NCBI RefSeq assembly: GCF_017979425.1
Contig: NZ_JAERIS010000015.1
Span: forward strand, 1-35,920
DNA length: 35,920 bases
Reading direction: 5' to 3'
DNA from: Helicobacter salomonis
Lineage (GTDB): Bacteria > Campylobacterota > Campylobacteria > Campylobacterales > Helicobacteraceae
Shown: one piece after another, positions 7,994 through 17,444 of the stretch
Layout of the letters: the number at the start of each line of letters is the position of its first letter
How positions within the stretch are numbered: the first letter of the stretch is position 1
Translations under genes and position numbers: made by a program
Notes under the pieces: model-generated
What the model saw: only the letters and a program-made list of their open reading frames with translations
Database searches by the model: none
What the model was told of the DNA's origin: nothing

Positions 7994-10192
7994 GTGGCGG
8001 GCAATAAACCTAAGAATATGCTTAAAAAAGCTTTTCCTTTCTTTAAACATTTGAGTCAGTCTAAAGACCTGACCGTAGTTGCTTTTGTGATCGCCATTTT
8101 GGGCATCATCATTGTGCCCCTGCCCCCCTTTTTACTCGATTTTTTACTCACCATTTCTATCGCACTCTCCGTGCTCATCATTTTAATCGGGCTCTACATC
8201 ACCAAACCCACTGATTTTAGTGCTTTTCCTACTTTACTGCTCATTGTAACCCTTTATCGCCTTGCGCTTAATGTTGCCACTACGCGCATGATCCTCACTG
8301 AAGGGTATAAGGGTCCTAGCGCGGTGAGCGATATTATCAGTGCCTTTGGAGAATTCACCGTAAGTGGTAACTATGTGATTGGGACGATCATCTTTAGTAT
8401 TTTGGTCTTGGTTAACCTTTTGGTAGTTACCAATGGTTCAACGCGGGTAACGGAAGTGCGCGCGCGCTTTGCCCTAGATGCGATGCCAGGTAAACAAATG
8501 GCCATTGACGCGGATTTGAATTCAGGATTGATTGATAGTGATGAGGCCAAAAAGCGACGTGCTGCCCTCACCCAAGAGGCAGATTTTTACGGCGCGATGG
8601 ATGGGGCGAGCAAATTCGTCAAAGGCGATGCGATTGCCTCGATCATTATTACTCTTATTAATATTATCGGGGGCTTTCTGGTGGGGGTGTTCCAGAGGGA
8701 CATGACCATTGGCTATAGTGCCTCTACCTTTACCATTCTGACCATTGGAGATGGTTTGGTGGGGCAGATTCCTGCGCTCATCATCGCTACGGCTACGGGC
8801 ATTGTCGCCACACGCACCACCCAGCATGAAGAAGAGAACTTTGCTAGCAAACTCATTACCCAGCTTACCGATAAAAGCAAGACCTTAGTCATCGTAGGCT
8901 GTATCTTGTTGCTCTTTGCGAGCGTACCTGGATTGCCTACCTTTTCTTTGGCCTTTGTGGGGAGTTTGTTCTTATTTATCGCGTGGTTAATTTCGCGAGA
9001 GGGCAAGGATAATTTATTTGCTAAGTTTGAGAAATGGTTGAGCAAAAAGACGGGACTTGACCTCTCCACCAAAACCACTACACAGGTAGAACAAGCTCCT
9101 ATCACTCGCCCTCAAAAAAGCGCAGAAGAGATTAAAAAAGAGGAAGAGCAGGCCATTAATGAGGTGCTTAAGATCGAGTTTTTGGAGCTGGCATTGGGTT
9201 ACCAGCTCATCTCTTTAGCCGATGTCAAGCAGGGGGGGGACTTGTTAGAGCGCATTCGAGGTATTAGAAAAAAGATTGCCAGCGATTATGGCTTTTTAAT
9301 GCCTCAAATCCGCATTAGGGATAATCTTCAACTGCCTCCCACGCATTATGAGATCAAACTCAAGGGGGTGAGTATTGGGGATGGAAATGTGATGCCCGAT
9401 CGCTTTTTGGCGATGAATACCGGTTTTGCGGGTAAGGAGATTGAGGGTATCCCCACTAAAGAGCCCGCTTTTGGTATGGACGCGCTTTGGATTGAGCCTA
9501 AGGATAAAGAGGAAGCGATCATTCAGGGCTATACTATTATTGACCCCTCCACGGTGATTGCCACACACACCAGTGAACTCGTCAAAAACTACGCTGAGGA
9601 ATTCATTACCAAAGATGAGGTCAAGTCGCTTTTAGAGCGCTTAGCCAATGACTATCCGGCCATCGTGGAGGAGGCCAAAAAAATCCCTACTGGAGTAATT
9701 CGCTCCGTCTTGCAGGAGCTTTTGCATGAAAAAATCCCCATCAGGGATATGCTCACCATTTTGGAAACCATCACTGACATCGCCCCCAGTGTGCAAAATG
9801 ACATCATGATTTTAACTGAGCAGGTGCGTGCACGCCTCTCCAGGGTGATCACCAATATTTTTAAGTCTGAAGATGGCACGCTTAAACTACTCACCTTAGG
9901 CACAGCCACCGAGCAGTTTTTACTAAACAAGCTCAAAGATCAAACATCAGGGAAATTCCTTCTTTTGAACGCAACTGAAATGCAACAACTCATCGAGAGT
10001 ATTTCTGCAGAATCGATGAAAATTTTACAAAGGGGGATCGCTCCGGTGATCTTAATTGTCGATCCGGAGTTGCGTCGCCCCCTTTCTACAAAGATGGAAC
10101 AATTTAAAGTCGATATTGTGGTCTTAAGCCATGCCGAATTGGATACTAATGCTAAATACGAAGTGCTAGGCACAATTAATATTAATTTTTAA
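7994..10192 (+). CDS. flhA: flagellar type III export gate protein FlhA
   Basis: A 732-residue protein matching Helicobacter FlhA along its whole length. The first 330 or so residues hold about eight transmembrane helices and the conserved cytoplasmic FHIPEP-type loop ([20 protein letters not shown]). The rest is the cytoplasmic ring domain that docks chaperone-substrate complexes ([24 protein letters not shown]-like segment, [20 protein letters not shown]). FlhA forms the nonameric export gate in the inner membrane; in H. pylori it is also needed for flagellar gene expression. The start is GTG with a poor, too-close AAGAGG. A G8 tract at 9232-9239 lies within the codons for [10 protein letters not shown] and could make the gene prone to frameshifts. 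Confidence 0.97.
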   Translation: MAGNKPKNMLKKAFPFFKHLSQSKDLTVVAFVIAILGIIIVPLPPFLLDFLLTISIALSVLIILIGLYITKPTDFSAFPTLLLIVTLYRLALNVATTRMILTEGYKGPSAVSDIISAFGEFTVSGNYVIGTIIFSILVLVNLLVVTNGSTRVTEVRARFALDAMPGKQMAIDADLNSGLIDSDEAKKRRAALTQEADFYGAMDGASKFVKGDAIASIIITLINIIGGFLVGVFQRDMTIGYSASTFTILTIGDGLVGQIPALIIATATGIVATRTTQHEEENFASKLITQLTDKSKTLVIVGCILLLFASVPGLPTFSLAFVGSLFLFIAWLISREGKDNLFAKFEKWLSKKTGLDLSTKTTTQVEQAPITRPQKSAEEIKKEEEQAINEVLKIEFLELALGYQLISLADVKQGGDLLERIRGIRKKIASDYGFLMPQIRIRDNLQLPPTHYEIKLKGVSIGDGNVMPDRFLAMNTGFAGKEIEGIPTKEPAFGMDALWIEPKDKEEAIIQGYTIIDPSTVIATHTSELVKNYAEEFITKDEVKSLLERLANDYPAIVEEAKKIPTGVIRSVLQELLHEKIPIRDMLTILETITDIAPSVQNDIMILTEQVRARLSRVITNIFKSEDGTLKLLTLGTATEQFLLNKLKDQTSGKFLLLNATEMQQLIESISAESMKILQRGIAPVILIVDPELRRPLSTKMEQFKVDIVVLSHAELDTNAKYEVLGTININF

Positions 10193-10201
10193 GGAACATG
10201 C

Positions 10202-11290
10202 ATGCAGGTCTTTCACTTATCTCACATCGATTTAGACGGTTATGGTTGCCAGTTTGTCAGCCGTCATTTTTTTGAACACATTACTTACTACAATGCCAAT
10301 TATGGTAAGGAGGTGTCTGCAAGACTCAAAGAAATCATCACTGCCCTTAACAGACAGAATGCGCAAAAGGCACTAATTTTGGTAACAGACTTGAATTTGA
10401 CTTTAGGCGAGGCGGAGTTTTTGCAAAAAGAGAGCGAAGCATTGCGCTTGCAGGGCAAAGAGGTAGAAATTTTACTCTTAGATCATCACATCACAGGACA
10501 GGATGCCGCACAGGCATATTCTTGGTATCATTTAGATGTGGACAGAAGTGCTTCCAAGATCACTTTTGAAACCCTAAAGGAACGTTATAAACCTTTACAG
10601 GAGGGCACGCTTGAGAAACTCACCCCAATGGTGGAGATGATCAACTCGGTGGATATTTGGCAAGAAGAGGGTTTTGGGTTTGAGCTGGGCAAGGTGTGCA
10701 TGCGCATGATTGCCAGCACGCACGAGCTCAATCGTTTCATGTTTGATGTGGAGCATCGCGCTTATAAATTTGCTTTGTTAGATCATGTGCCCCACTACAT
10801 TCACCAAGATAAGGGTGCCGTCTTGTTTGACAATGATCTCTTTAGGTTAAAAAAGATCGCCCTAGGAGGTGAACCTGATCAAGAGACAATGGATAACATC
10901 GCTTCCAACGCGCAGGTATCTCTACTCTCACAGAAAAAAGAAGCTTGTAGTGTGCTATGCGAGGGTAAAAAGGGTTTTTTAAGCTATTCTATGGGGGGTA
11001 TTAGTGTGCTGGCTAACCTCTTTTTGCGCGAAAACCCCGAGTTTGATTTTTACATCGATGTGAGTTTTAGAGGCAGCGTGAGTTTACGATCCAATAACAA
11101 ATGTGATGTAAGTAGCATAAGTAAACAATATTTCAATGGGGGGGGGCATAAAAATGCCAGCGGAGGTAAAATTGAGGGTTTTAAAGAAAGTTTTAGCTAT
11201 TATGACATTAAGGAACAACTGGAGGGGGTCTTCGCACGAGAAATCGAGGATGGTTCCGATGGTTTTTTTGCCAATCGGTTTGTGTTTTAG
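10202..11290 (+). CDS. DHH/DHHA1 family phosphoesterase (HP1042-like)
   Basis: A 362-residue DHH-superfamily protein: HIDLDGYGC at residues 8-16 (metal-binding Asp cluster), VTDLNL at 61-66, the name-giving LLLDHHITG at 91-99, and the C-terminal DHHA1 substrate motif GGGHKNASGG at 313-322. Relatives hydrolyse short oligonucleotides (NrnA type), pApA or c-di-AMP; the substrate here is not decided by sequence. The ATG follows AAGGA, which overlaps the flhA stop, so it is co-transcribed with flhA as HP1041-HP1042 are in H. pylori. The codons for GGG in the DHHA1 motif form an unbroken G9 run at 11138-11146. Confidence 0.9.
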   Translation: MQVFHLSHIDLDGYGCQFVSRHFFEHITYYNANYGKEVSARLKEIITALNRQNAQKALILVTDLNLTLGEAEFLQKESEALRLQGKEVEILLLDHHITGQDAAQAYSWYHLDVDRSASKITFETLKERYKPLQEGTLEKLTPMVEMINSVDIWQEEGFGFELGKVCMRMIASTHELNRFMFDVEHRAYKFALLDHVPHYIHQDKGAVLFDNDLFRLKKIALGGEPDQETMDNIASNAQVSLLSQKKEACSVLCEGKKGFLSYSMGGISVLANLFLRENPEFDFYIDVSFRGSVSLRSNNKCDVSSISKQYFNGGGHKNASGGKIEGFKESFSYYDIKEQLEGVFAREIEDGSDGFFANRFVF

Positions 11291-11327
11291 CCTTAGCGAA
11301 ATCATATAAAAATATAAAGGAATGTTC

Positions 11328-12008
11328 ATGAGGTCATTGTTTGTCGCTTCTTGTTTGTCCTTGGCCCTGATAACGGGGTGCACTACTTACAGCGTAAGTC
11401 CCGAGCAGGTGTCTAAGTACAATAATGGTGTAAAAGTGCTTACCTCCAATCAGCCGCATTCTAAGGTGCAGGTAGAAGTCGCACAGAAAAAACTCAAGGG
11501 TGTGGATAATCCTCCCTTGGTACTCTATGTGGGAGCGCAGCTCACAGAGGGTGAGCCTTTGGAGTTTGATAGCACTCATGTCAGCGTGACTGAGGGGCAA
11601 CGGGAGCTACCCGTGCTCACTTTTAGCCAAATGCTCAAGTCCAGTTACGACTTTGACCCCGTGTTGCAAAAGTTTAACATTGCTGTGCCCTCCACTCCAA
11701 TCACCTCAGATAATTTCGCTTCGCCTGCATTTTACTACGGGCAGGGGGCTTTCTTGGCCTATGATATGATGTTAGGCACTCCCTTTATGATGATGGATGA
11801 CGCGCAAACCCAGGCGATCATGCAAGATGAGCGCCAAGCTTTCAAAATCATGGCGATTAACTATCTCAGACGCTCTACGCTTAAACCCGATGGTAAAGCT
11901 AGAGGCGGTTTTATTATCGTCGATCCCAAGCACATCACCCCGGGCACTTTACTGGTTAAGGTGGCTCTCAATGATGATGTGCACACCTTTAAGATTGACA
12001 TCAAGTAG
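11328..12008 (+). CDS. small predicted lipoprotein of unknown function
   Basis: I take the ATG at 11328, 7 nt after AAAGGA; the ATG at 11322 abuts that site. The product (226 residues) begins with a classic lipoprotein signal ending LALITGC, so Cys18 should be lipidated. The residue after Cys is Thr, compatible with outer-membrane sorting. The mature part has no motif I recognise: mixed beta-type sequence, a glycine/aromatic segment [19 protein letters not shown] and a C-terminal beta-rich stretch. It sits between the DHH gene and pheS in one plus-strand run, 5 nt before the pheS start, so it is presumably co-expressed with housekeeping genes. Function unknown; it looks like a full-length gene. 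Confidence 0.8.
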   Translation: MRSLFVASCLSLALITGCTTYSVSPEQVSKYNNGVKVLTSNQPHSKVQVEVAQKKLKGVDNPPLVLYVGAQLTEGEPLEFDSTHVSVTEGQRELPVLTFSQMLKSSYDFDPVLQKFNIAVPSTPITSDNFASPAFYYGQGAFLAYDMMLGTPFMMMDDAQTQAIMQDERQAFKIMAINYLRRSTLKPDGKARGGFIIVDPKHITPGTLLVKVALNDDVHTFKIDIK

Positions 12009-12013
12009 GTTCT

Positions 12014-13012
12014 TTGCAGACTCTGTACGCTCTTTTAGCCCAGGTTTCTAGCGTCACCACTCTTAAAGGTTTGGAAGATCTGCGTTTACAAGCTTTGGGC
12101 AAGAAGGGCTTGCTCACTCAAGAGTTTGCCCAGCTTAGAAACTTAAGTGGGCAGGAAAAAGCTCAAAGAGCCCAAGAGCTTAATCAGTTTAAAGAAGCTT
12201 TTACCCATGCCCACACCCAACAAAAGCAAACCCTGCAGGCTTTAGAGTTAGAAGCTCAATTAAAATCTGAGAAAATCGATCCGAGTTTAGCTAACACCCA
12301 CTTTGGCACAAGTCTAGGCCACCCACTCAACTATACCAAGAATCGCATTATTGAGTATTTCACCCAATTGGGCTTCAAATTACATTTGGGAGCATTGGTA
12401 GAAGAGGAGTTTTACAACTTTGAAGCGCTTAACATGCCTGCCTACCACCCCGCGCGTGCCATGCAAGACACCTTCTACTTTAAAGACCACAAGCTCCTAC
12501 GCACCCACACCTCCCCCACCCAAATCCACGCCATGCAAACCCAGAAACCCCCCATTAAAATGATTGGGGTAGGCCCCACCTTTAGGCGTGATTACGACAC
12601 CACCCACACTCCCATGTTCTCCCAAGTAGAGGGATTGGTGGTAGATGTTAAGGACAGAGTGCATTTTGGGCATCTCAAACAAGTCCTAGAAGATTTTCTG
12701 TACTATCTTTTTGGGAATATTCGCGTGCGTTGGCGCGCAAGCTTTTTTCCCTTTACAGAACCTAGCGCAGAGGTAGATATTAGTTGTGTATTTTGTGCTC
12801 AAGAGGGGTGCAAGGTATGCAAGCATACGGGCTGGCTGGAGATTTTAGGAGCGGGGTGCGTGCATCCGGGTGTTTTTGAACATGCAGGACTGGAGAATGT
12901 AAGTGGATATGCCTTTGGGATGGGGATTGAGCGCTTAACCATGCTCACATGTGGAATCAACGATCTAAGAAGTCTTTTTGAAACTGATTTGAGATTACTA
13001 GAGGCTTTTTAA
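12014..13012 (+). CDS. pheS: phenylalanyl-tRNA synthetase alpha subunit
   Basis: A 332-residue class II aminoacyl-tRNA synthetase subunit. It has an N-terminal coiled coil ([18 protein letters not shown]), motif 2 ([18 protein letters not shown]) and motif 3 ([14 protein letters not shown]), so the catalytic core is complete. With PheT it forms the (alpha-beta)2 enzyme that charges tRNA-Phe. The start is TTG at 12014, with AAGTAGG upstream overlapping the lipoprotein stop; no better in-frame ATG exists near the expected N-terminus. The stop overlaps the pheT ATG by one base (TAATG). The pheS-pheT-aroA-ispH order equals H. pylori HP0403-HP0400. Confidence 0.97.
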   Translation: MQTLYALLAQVSSVTTLKGLEDLRLQALGKKGLLTQEFAQLRNLSGQEKAQRAQELNQFKEAFTHAHTQQKQTLQALELEAQLKSEKIDPSLANTHFGTSLGHPLNYTKNRIIEYFTQLGFKLHLGALVEEEFYNFEALNMPAYHPARAMQDTFYFKDHKLLRTHTSPTQIHAMQTQKPPIKMIGVGPTFRRDYDTTHTPMFSQVEGLVVDVKDRVHFGHLKQVLEDFLYYLFGNIRVRWRASFFPFTEPSAEVDISCVFCAQEGCKVCKHTGWLEILGAGCVHPGVFEHAGLENVSGYAFGMGIERLTMLTCGINDLRSLFETDLRLLEAF

Positions 13013-15315
13013 TGTTGTTAAACACCTATGCTTTAGACGATTTTTTAGAGGGCGGTTTGCCCGATGTATCCACTCTGTGCGCAGATTTGAGTCGCATTGG
13101 CCTAGAGGTTGAGAGCGCAACCTCTTTTGAATTGCCTTCTCAAGTAGTGGTGGGGCAAGTCTTGGAATGTGTCAAACATCCCGATGCCACCAAACTACAT
13201 GTGTGCCAAGTGGATGTCGGCTCTGAGGTCTTGCAGATTGTGTGTGGGGCTGAAAATGTCAAAGTCGGGCAGTTTGTCGCTGTGGCATTGATTGGAACAC
13301 ATTTGCCAGCGTGTAACCTCAGTATACAAGCGAGTACATTAAGGGGTATTCAGAGCTTTGGCATGCTCTGCTCGAGTGTTGAGCTGGGTTTGCCCAAGCT
13401 CTATGAAGGAATTTTGATCCTAGATGGCAGTTTGAATAGAAATGAGCCCTTAGAACTGGGCGCACCCCTTAGAGATTTGCCCTTTTTTGCAGGCACTCTC
13501 TTAGACATTGCGATCACGCCTAATCGCGGAGACTGCTTGAGTGTGCTAGGCATTGCGCGCGAAATTAGTGCACTCTATGCTCTGCGTCTCAAATCTCCCC
13601 CCAACCTCCCTTATACTCCCCTAGAAAACCTTCCCAGCCTCCCCCCTACTAAGTCCCTCCCCTCTTGCGCGCTACACTATGGCATGCTGGACTTGGATAC
13701 ACACTTTTTACCCCTAGAGATTGCCCTCACTCTTGCCTTGCAACACTCTTTGCAAGAGAGTTGGATCGCCAATCTCTTAGAGTATAGCACCTATATTAGT
13801 GGGGTGATCTTGCAAGCCTACCCTGTTACATCCCTAGAAGTGTGTGTAGACACACAGGGATTTTTACAAATCAGACACGCCAACAATATCCTAGCTACCC
13901 TTGGGGTAAGCTCCCCAATCCCGCCCCCTGCAGGTCCCTATCTACTAGAGGCGAGCTTTATAGACCCTAGCCATTTATGCCAATGCTTGCACCTTCACCC
14001 CCAACAAGCCACGCTCTCCCTCACTCATCGCACTCAACGCGGGAGTAATCCGCGGGTGCAAGAGGGTTTAGAGTGGTTAGCCTTTTTGCTGGTACGCTTT
14101 TACCCTGAGGCCAAGCTACGAGTTGGCGCGTCCATGAGCACCTTCACCTCTCCAAGCCTCAGCTTCACTCTTACAGAAATCGCCCATATTCTAGGGACAA
14201 ATATTGGTTTCAAACAAGTGCGTGCCATCTTAGAGAGTTTGGGTTTTGGGGTGAGCGTGCTAGAGGACACACTCATGACCCAAGTGCCCTCCTATCGCCA
14301 CGATATCAAGGGTGTTCACGACATCGCAGAGGAGATCTTGCGCTTTTTGGGCATTGACAACACTCCCAAAGCCATTTTACACACCACAGAAGCCAGTAGT
14401 GCCAACCCTCACCACGCCCGCTATCGCTTTGAGAGGAATCTAGCCACAAAAGCTCTAGCCCTGGGCTTTAAAGAGGTAGTGCACTACCTCTTTGCCAAAA
14501 GAGAGAAATTAGAGGTGCTAGGCTATCCCATCTTGCAAGAAGACCTAGACTTACTCAATCCTATCAATGCCGATCTCAACACCTTACGCACTTCTCTAAT
14601 CCCCGGACTCTTAGAGGCTACCACGCACAATAAAAACTTAGGCTTTAAAAGCATTGCTTTGTTTGAGCTAGGGAGTGTCTACAACGCCCAGCGCGAGGAG
14701 AGAACCAGCCTAGCTTTTTTAGCCAGCGGGCTTAAAACCCTCCCCCACTACCCCCACCCTAAGGGGCAGGCGTGGGATTTTTATGCCTTTGCGCACGCGA
14801 TTTCCAGCATTGTAGGGGCTTTCAACCTGGAACCCATTGCTTTAGATCAAGCCCAACCCTATTTGAGCACCACCTACCACCCCTACCAGAGCGCGTGGAT
14901 GGTGCAGGAGGGGCGCAAAATCGGGGTTCTGGGCGCGATCAACCCCATCTTAGTCCAAAAAGACGACCTGCTAGAGGGCTTTATTGCCGAGATCGATCCT
15001 GTATCTTTACACCAAAAGCCCTACAAGGCTCAAGAGTTTTCCAAACTCCCCACCAGCTTTAGAGATTTGACGATTGTGCTCCATAAAAACTGCCTTTTTG
15101 CCTCCCTAAAACAACGCCTCCAAGAAGCGCATATTCCTCACTTAAAAGAAGTTTTTCCTTTGGACATTTATACAGAAAATACCGAGCAGATCGCCCTGAG
15201 CGTGCGCTTAAAAATCCAGTCCCAGGAGGCTTTGACTGATGCGCAATTGCAGGCTGTAACAGAGCAGACTCTAAGCATCCTAGAGCGCGATTTTAATGCC
15301 AAGCTCAAACATTGA
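13012..15315 (+). CDS. pheT: phenylalanyl-tRNA synthetase beta subunit
   Basis: A 767-residue PheT of normal bacterial length. In order: an EMAP-like tRNA-binding domain (VVGQVLECVKHPDATKLHVC, about residues 45-65), the B3/4 editing region, the B5 domain (LTEIAHILGTNIGFKQVRAI), a core with YRHDIKGVHDIAEEILRF, and the C-terminal ferredoxin-fold anticodon-binding domain (FSKLPTSFRDLTIVLHKN). It edits mischarged Tyr-tRNA and binds the anticodon. The ATG overlaps the pheS stop and the TGA overlaps the aroA ATG, so the three genes are translationally coupled. Confidence 0.97.
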   Translation: MLLNTYALDDFLEGGLPDVSTLCADLSRIGLEVESATSFELPSQVVVGQVLECVKHPDATKLHVCQVDVGSEVLQIVCGAENVKVGQFVAVALIGTHLPACNLSIQASTLRGIQSFGMLCSSVELGLPKLYEGILILDGSLNRNEPLELGAPLRDLPFFAGTLLDIAITPNRGDCLSVLGIAREISALYALRLKSPPNLPYTPLENLPSLPPTKSLPSCALHYGMLDLDTHFLPLEIALTLALQHSLQESWIANLLEYSTYISGVILQAYPVTSLEVCVDTQGFLQIRHANNILATLGVSSPIPPPAGPYLLEASFIDPSHLCQCLHLHPQQATLSLTHRTQRGSNPRVQEGLEWLAFLLVRFYPEAKLRVGASMSTFTSPSLSFTLTEIAHILGTNIGFKQVRAILESLGFGVSVLEDTLMTQVPSYRHDIKGVHDIAEEILRFLGIDNTPKAILHTTEASSANPHHARYRFERNLATKALALGFKEVVHYLFAKREKLEVLGYPILQEDLDLLNPINADLNTLRTSLIPGLLEATTHNKNLGFKSIALFELGSVYNAQREERTSLAFLASGLKTLPHYPHPKGQAWDFYAFAHAISSIVGAFNLEPIALDQAQPYLSTTYHPYQSAWMVQEGRKIGVLGAINPILVQKDDLLEGFIAEIDPVSLHQKPYKAQEFSKLPTSFRDLTIVLHKNCLFASLKQRLQEAHIPHLKEVFPLDIYTENTEQIALSVRLKIQSQEALTDAQLQAVTEQTLSILERDFNAKLKH

Positions 15316-16634
15316 TGCTGCACATCGCCCCCGCCCCCGCCTTTAATCTGATCTTGGAACACCTGCCCGCAGACAAGTCTTTAAGCCACCGCGCGCTCAT
15401 TTTTGCTCTTTTTTGCCAAAAACCCTGCTTTGTGCAAAACTTGCTCATGGGTCAAGATTGCCTAAGCACACTTAACATCGCTAAAGCACTAGGCTTAAGA
15501 GCACACAAACACGCCCTTAACGCTCTCAAGCTCACCCCCCCTAAACAATTTTTACATTTTAACGAGCCCTCTAAGCCCCTAAATTGTCGCAATTCGGGCA
15601 CAACCATGCGCCTTTTTAGCGGATTACTTAGCAGTAGTCGGGGCCAAAAAAACCACTATGTCTTAGTGGGCGATACCTCTTTGAGTAAACGCCCTATGGG
15701 ACGCGTGATCGTCCCCTTGCAGGCGATGGGCGCACACATCCATGCAAGAGCACAAAATCTAGCTCCCTTGAGTATTGTAAGCGCACCCTTACAGGGTACG
15801 CAGTACATAAGCCCCATTGCCTCCGCACAGGTCAAAAGTGCGATCCTGCTTGCTACGCTCAATGCCAAAACCCCTACCACATTTAGCGAGCCGCATTTAA
15901 GCCGCGATCACACTGAAAGAGGCCTATTGGTTTTGGGTGCACCCCTAAAAATCACCCCAAAAAGCCTACACCTAGAACCGCTACAAAAACCCCTAGAGTC
16001 TTTCTCTTGGAGCATCCCTGCCGATCCCTCAAGCGCGTTTTACTTTGCTCTAGCAGTCGCCCTAGTGCCTCAAAGCGCGGTGTTATTAAAGAATGTCCTA
16101 CTCAACCCCACACGCATAGAAGCCTTTAAAATCTTAGAGCAAATGGGCTTGCATGTGGAGTTTCACTTACACACCCAAGAGATCGAACCTGCGGGGACTA
16201 TTTATGTGGAACATCGCCCCCTCAAAGCCCTTGAGATCAAAGACAATATCCCCTTTTTGATTGACGAATTGCCCGCTTTGGCAGTGGCCATGGCTGTTGC
16301 AAGGGGTATAAGCGTGGTAAAAAACGCCCAAGAATTGCGTGTCAAAGAAAGCGATCGCATCGCCACTACTTTAAGTAATTTAGCCAAAATGGGGATAGAA
16401 TGCCAAGCCAGCGAAGATGGTTTTAGCATTAAAGGGGGGTGTCTTAAAAGCCCCCAAGAGCCCCTAGAGAGCTTTGGGGATCACCGCATCGCTCTAAGTT
16501 TTGCTATAGCTTTGCTAGCTTGTGGGGGGAGTCTGAAAAACACAGAGTGCATGGCAGTTTCTTTCCCCAATTTTCAAGAGATTTTAGGGCGCATTGCCCC
16601 CATTAAGGACATTTATGCAAGTGAAAATGGCTAA
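15315..16634 (+). CDS. aroA: 5-enolpyruvylshikimate-3-phosphate synthase
   Basis: EPSP synthase, the sixth step of the shikimate pathway to chorismate. Visible motifs are LPADKSLSHRALIFALF (shikimate-3-phosphate contacts), LNCRNSGTTMRLFSGLL (PEP site), and the late RVKESDRIA segment; the active-site Lys, Arg and Asp/Glu residues are in place. I choose the ATG at 15315, overlapping the pheT TGA by one base; a TTG one codon earlier is possible. The product is 439 residues, normal for the family. The last 20 nt overlap the ispH start. Confidence 0.96.
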   Translation: MLHIAPAPAFNLILEHLPADKSLSHRALIFALFCQKPCFVQNLLMGQDCLSTLNIAKALGLRAHKHALNALKLTPPKQFLHFNEPSKPLNCRNSGTTMRLFSGLLSSSRGQKNHYVLVGDTSLSKRPMGRVIVPLQAMGAHIHARAQNLAPLSIVSAPLQGTQYISPIASAQVKSAILLATLNAKTPTTFSEPHLSRDHTERGLLVLGAPLKITPKSLHLEPLQKPLESFSWSIPADPSSAFYFALAVALVPQSAVLLKNVLLNPTRIEAFKILEQMGLHVEFHLHTQEIEPAGTIYVEHRPLKALEIKDNIPFLIDELPALAVAMAVARGISVVKNAQELRVKESDRIATTLSNLAKMGIECQASEDGFSIKGGCLKSPQEPLESFGDHRIALSFAIALLACGGSLKNTECMAVSFPNFQEILGRIAPIKDIYASENG

Positions 16635-17439
16635 GAATTATGGCTTTTGTTTTGGCGTGAAGCGCGCCATTGAGATTGCCCAAAAGAATAAAGATAGTCT
16701 CACACTAGGTTCTCTCATCCACAACCCAAAGGAAATCAAGCGCCTAGAGCAGGATTTTAATGTGCGCGTGCAAGAGGATGTTAACACGATCGAGCCCAAT
16801 AAAAGCGTGATTATCCGCACGCATGGCATCCCTAAAAACGACCTGGCCCAGCTCAAAGATAAGGGAGCGCATATCATTGATGCCACCTGCCCCTATGTAA
16901 TCAAACCCCAACAAATTGTAGAAAAAATGAGCGCACAGGGGTATCAGATCGTGCTTTTTGGGGACGCAGATCACCCGGAAGTCAAAGGGGTTATTAGCTA
17001 TTCGAGTACACCTCCTCTAGTGGTGAGTTCTTTGGAGGAATTGCAAGATCAGGGCTTGGCTAAAAAGGTTGCTTTAGTATCCCAAACCACCAAACAAACC
17101 CCCAAACTCCTAGAGATCGCCAGCTTCCTCATCGCGCGTTGTGCAGAGGTGCGTATTTTTAACACCATCTGTAACGCCACCTTTGACAACCAAGAAGCAG
17201 TTAGAGAACTCAGCCAAGAGGTGGATGTGATGATTATCGTGGGAGGCAAGACCTCTTCTAACACCAAGCAACTTTTTCACATTGCCAAAGAATTTTGCCC
17301 GGATAGCTACTTGGTGGAGGATTTCAACGATCTCAACCCCCAGTGGTTTAGCGGTAAAAAGCTCTGTGGGATCAGCGCGGGGGCTTCTACTCCCGATTGG
17401 ATCATTGAAGGGGTGCGTCAAAGCATCGTAAGGTTTTGA
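16615..17439 (+). CDS. ispH: 4-hydroxy-3-methylbut-2-enyl diphosphate reductase
   Basis: IspH (LytB), the last enzyme of the MEP pathway, which reduces HMBPP to IPP and DMAPP. The three Fe-S cysteines are present: YGFCFGV (Cys12), DATCPYV (Cys92) and FNTICNAT (Cys186); the GASTPDW signature is near the C-terminus. The ATG at 16615 gives MQVKMAKNYGF, lining up with Helicobacter IspH N-termini; a TTG at 16594 would add seven unsupported residues. The product is 274 residues. The start overlaps aroA by 20 nt and pseC follows by a few bases; in H. pylori rpsA follows instead (recalled), so the pseC neighbour is different here. Confidence 0.97.
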   Translation: MQVKMAKNYGFCFGVKRAIEIAQKNKDSLTLGSLIHNPKEIKRLEQDFNVRVQEDVNTIEPNKSVIIRTHGIPKNDLAQLKDKGAHIIDATCPYVIKPQQIVEKMSAQGYQIVLFGDADHPEVKGVISYSSTPPLVVSSLEELQDQGLAKKVALVSQTTKQTPKLLEIASFLIARCAEVRIFNTICNATFDNQEAVRELSQEVDVMIIVGGKTSSNTKQLFHIAKEFCPDSYLVEDFNDLNPQWFSGKKLCGISAGASTPDWIIEGVRQSIVRF

Positions 17440-17444
17440 ACGCT

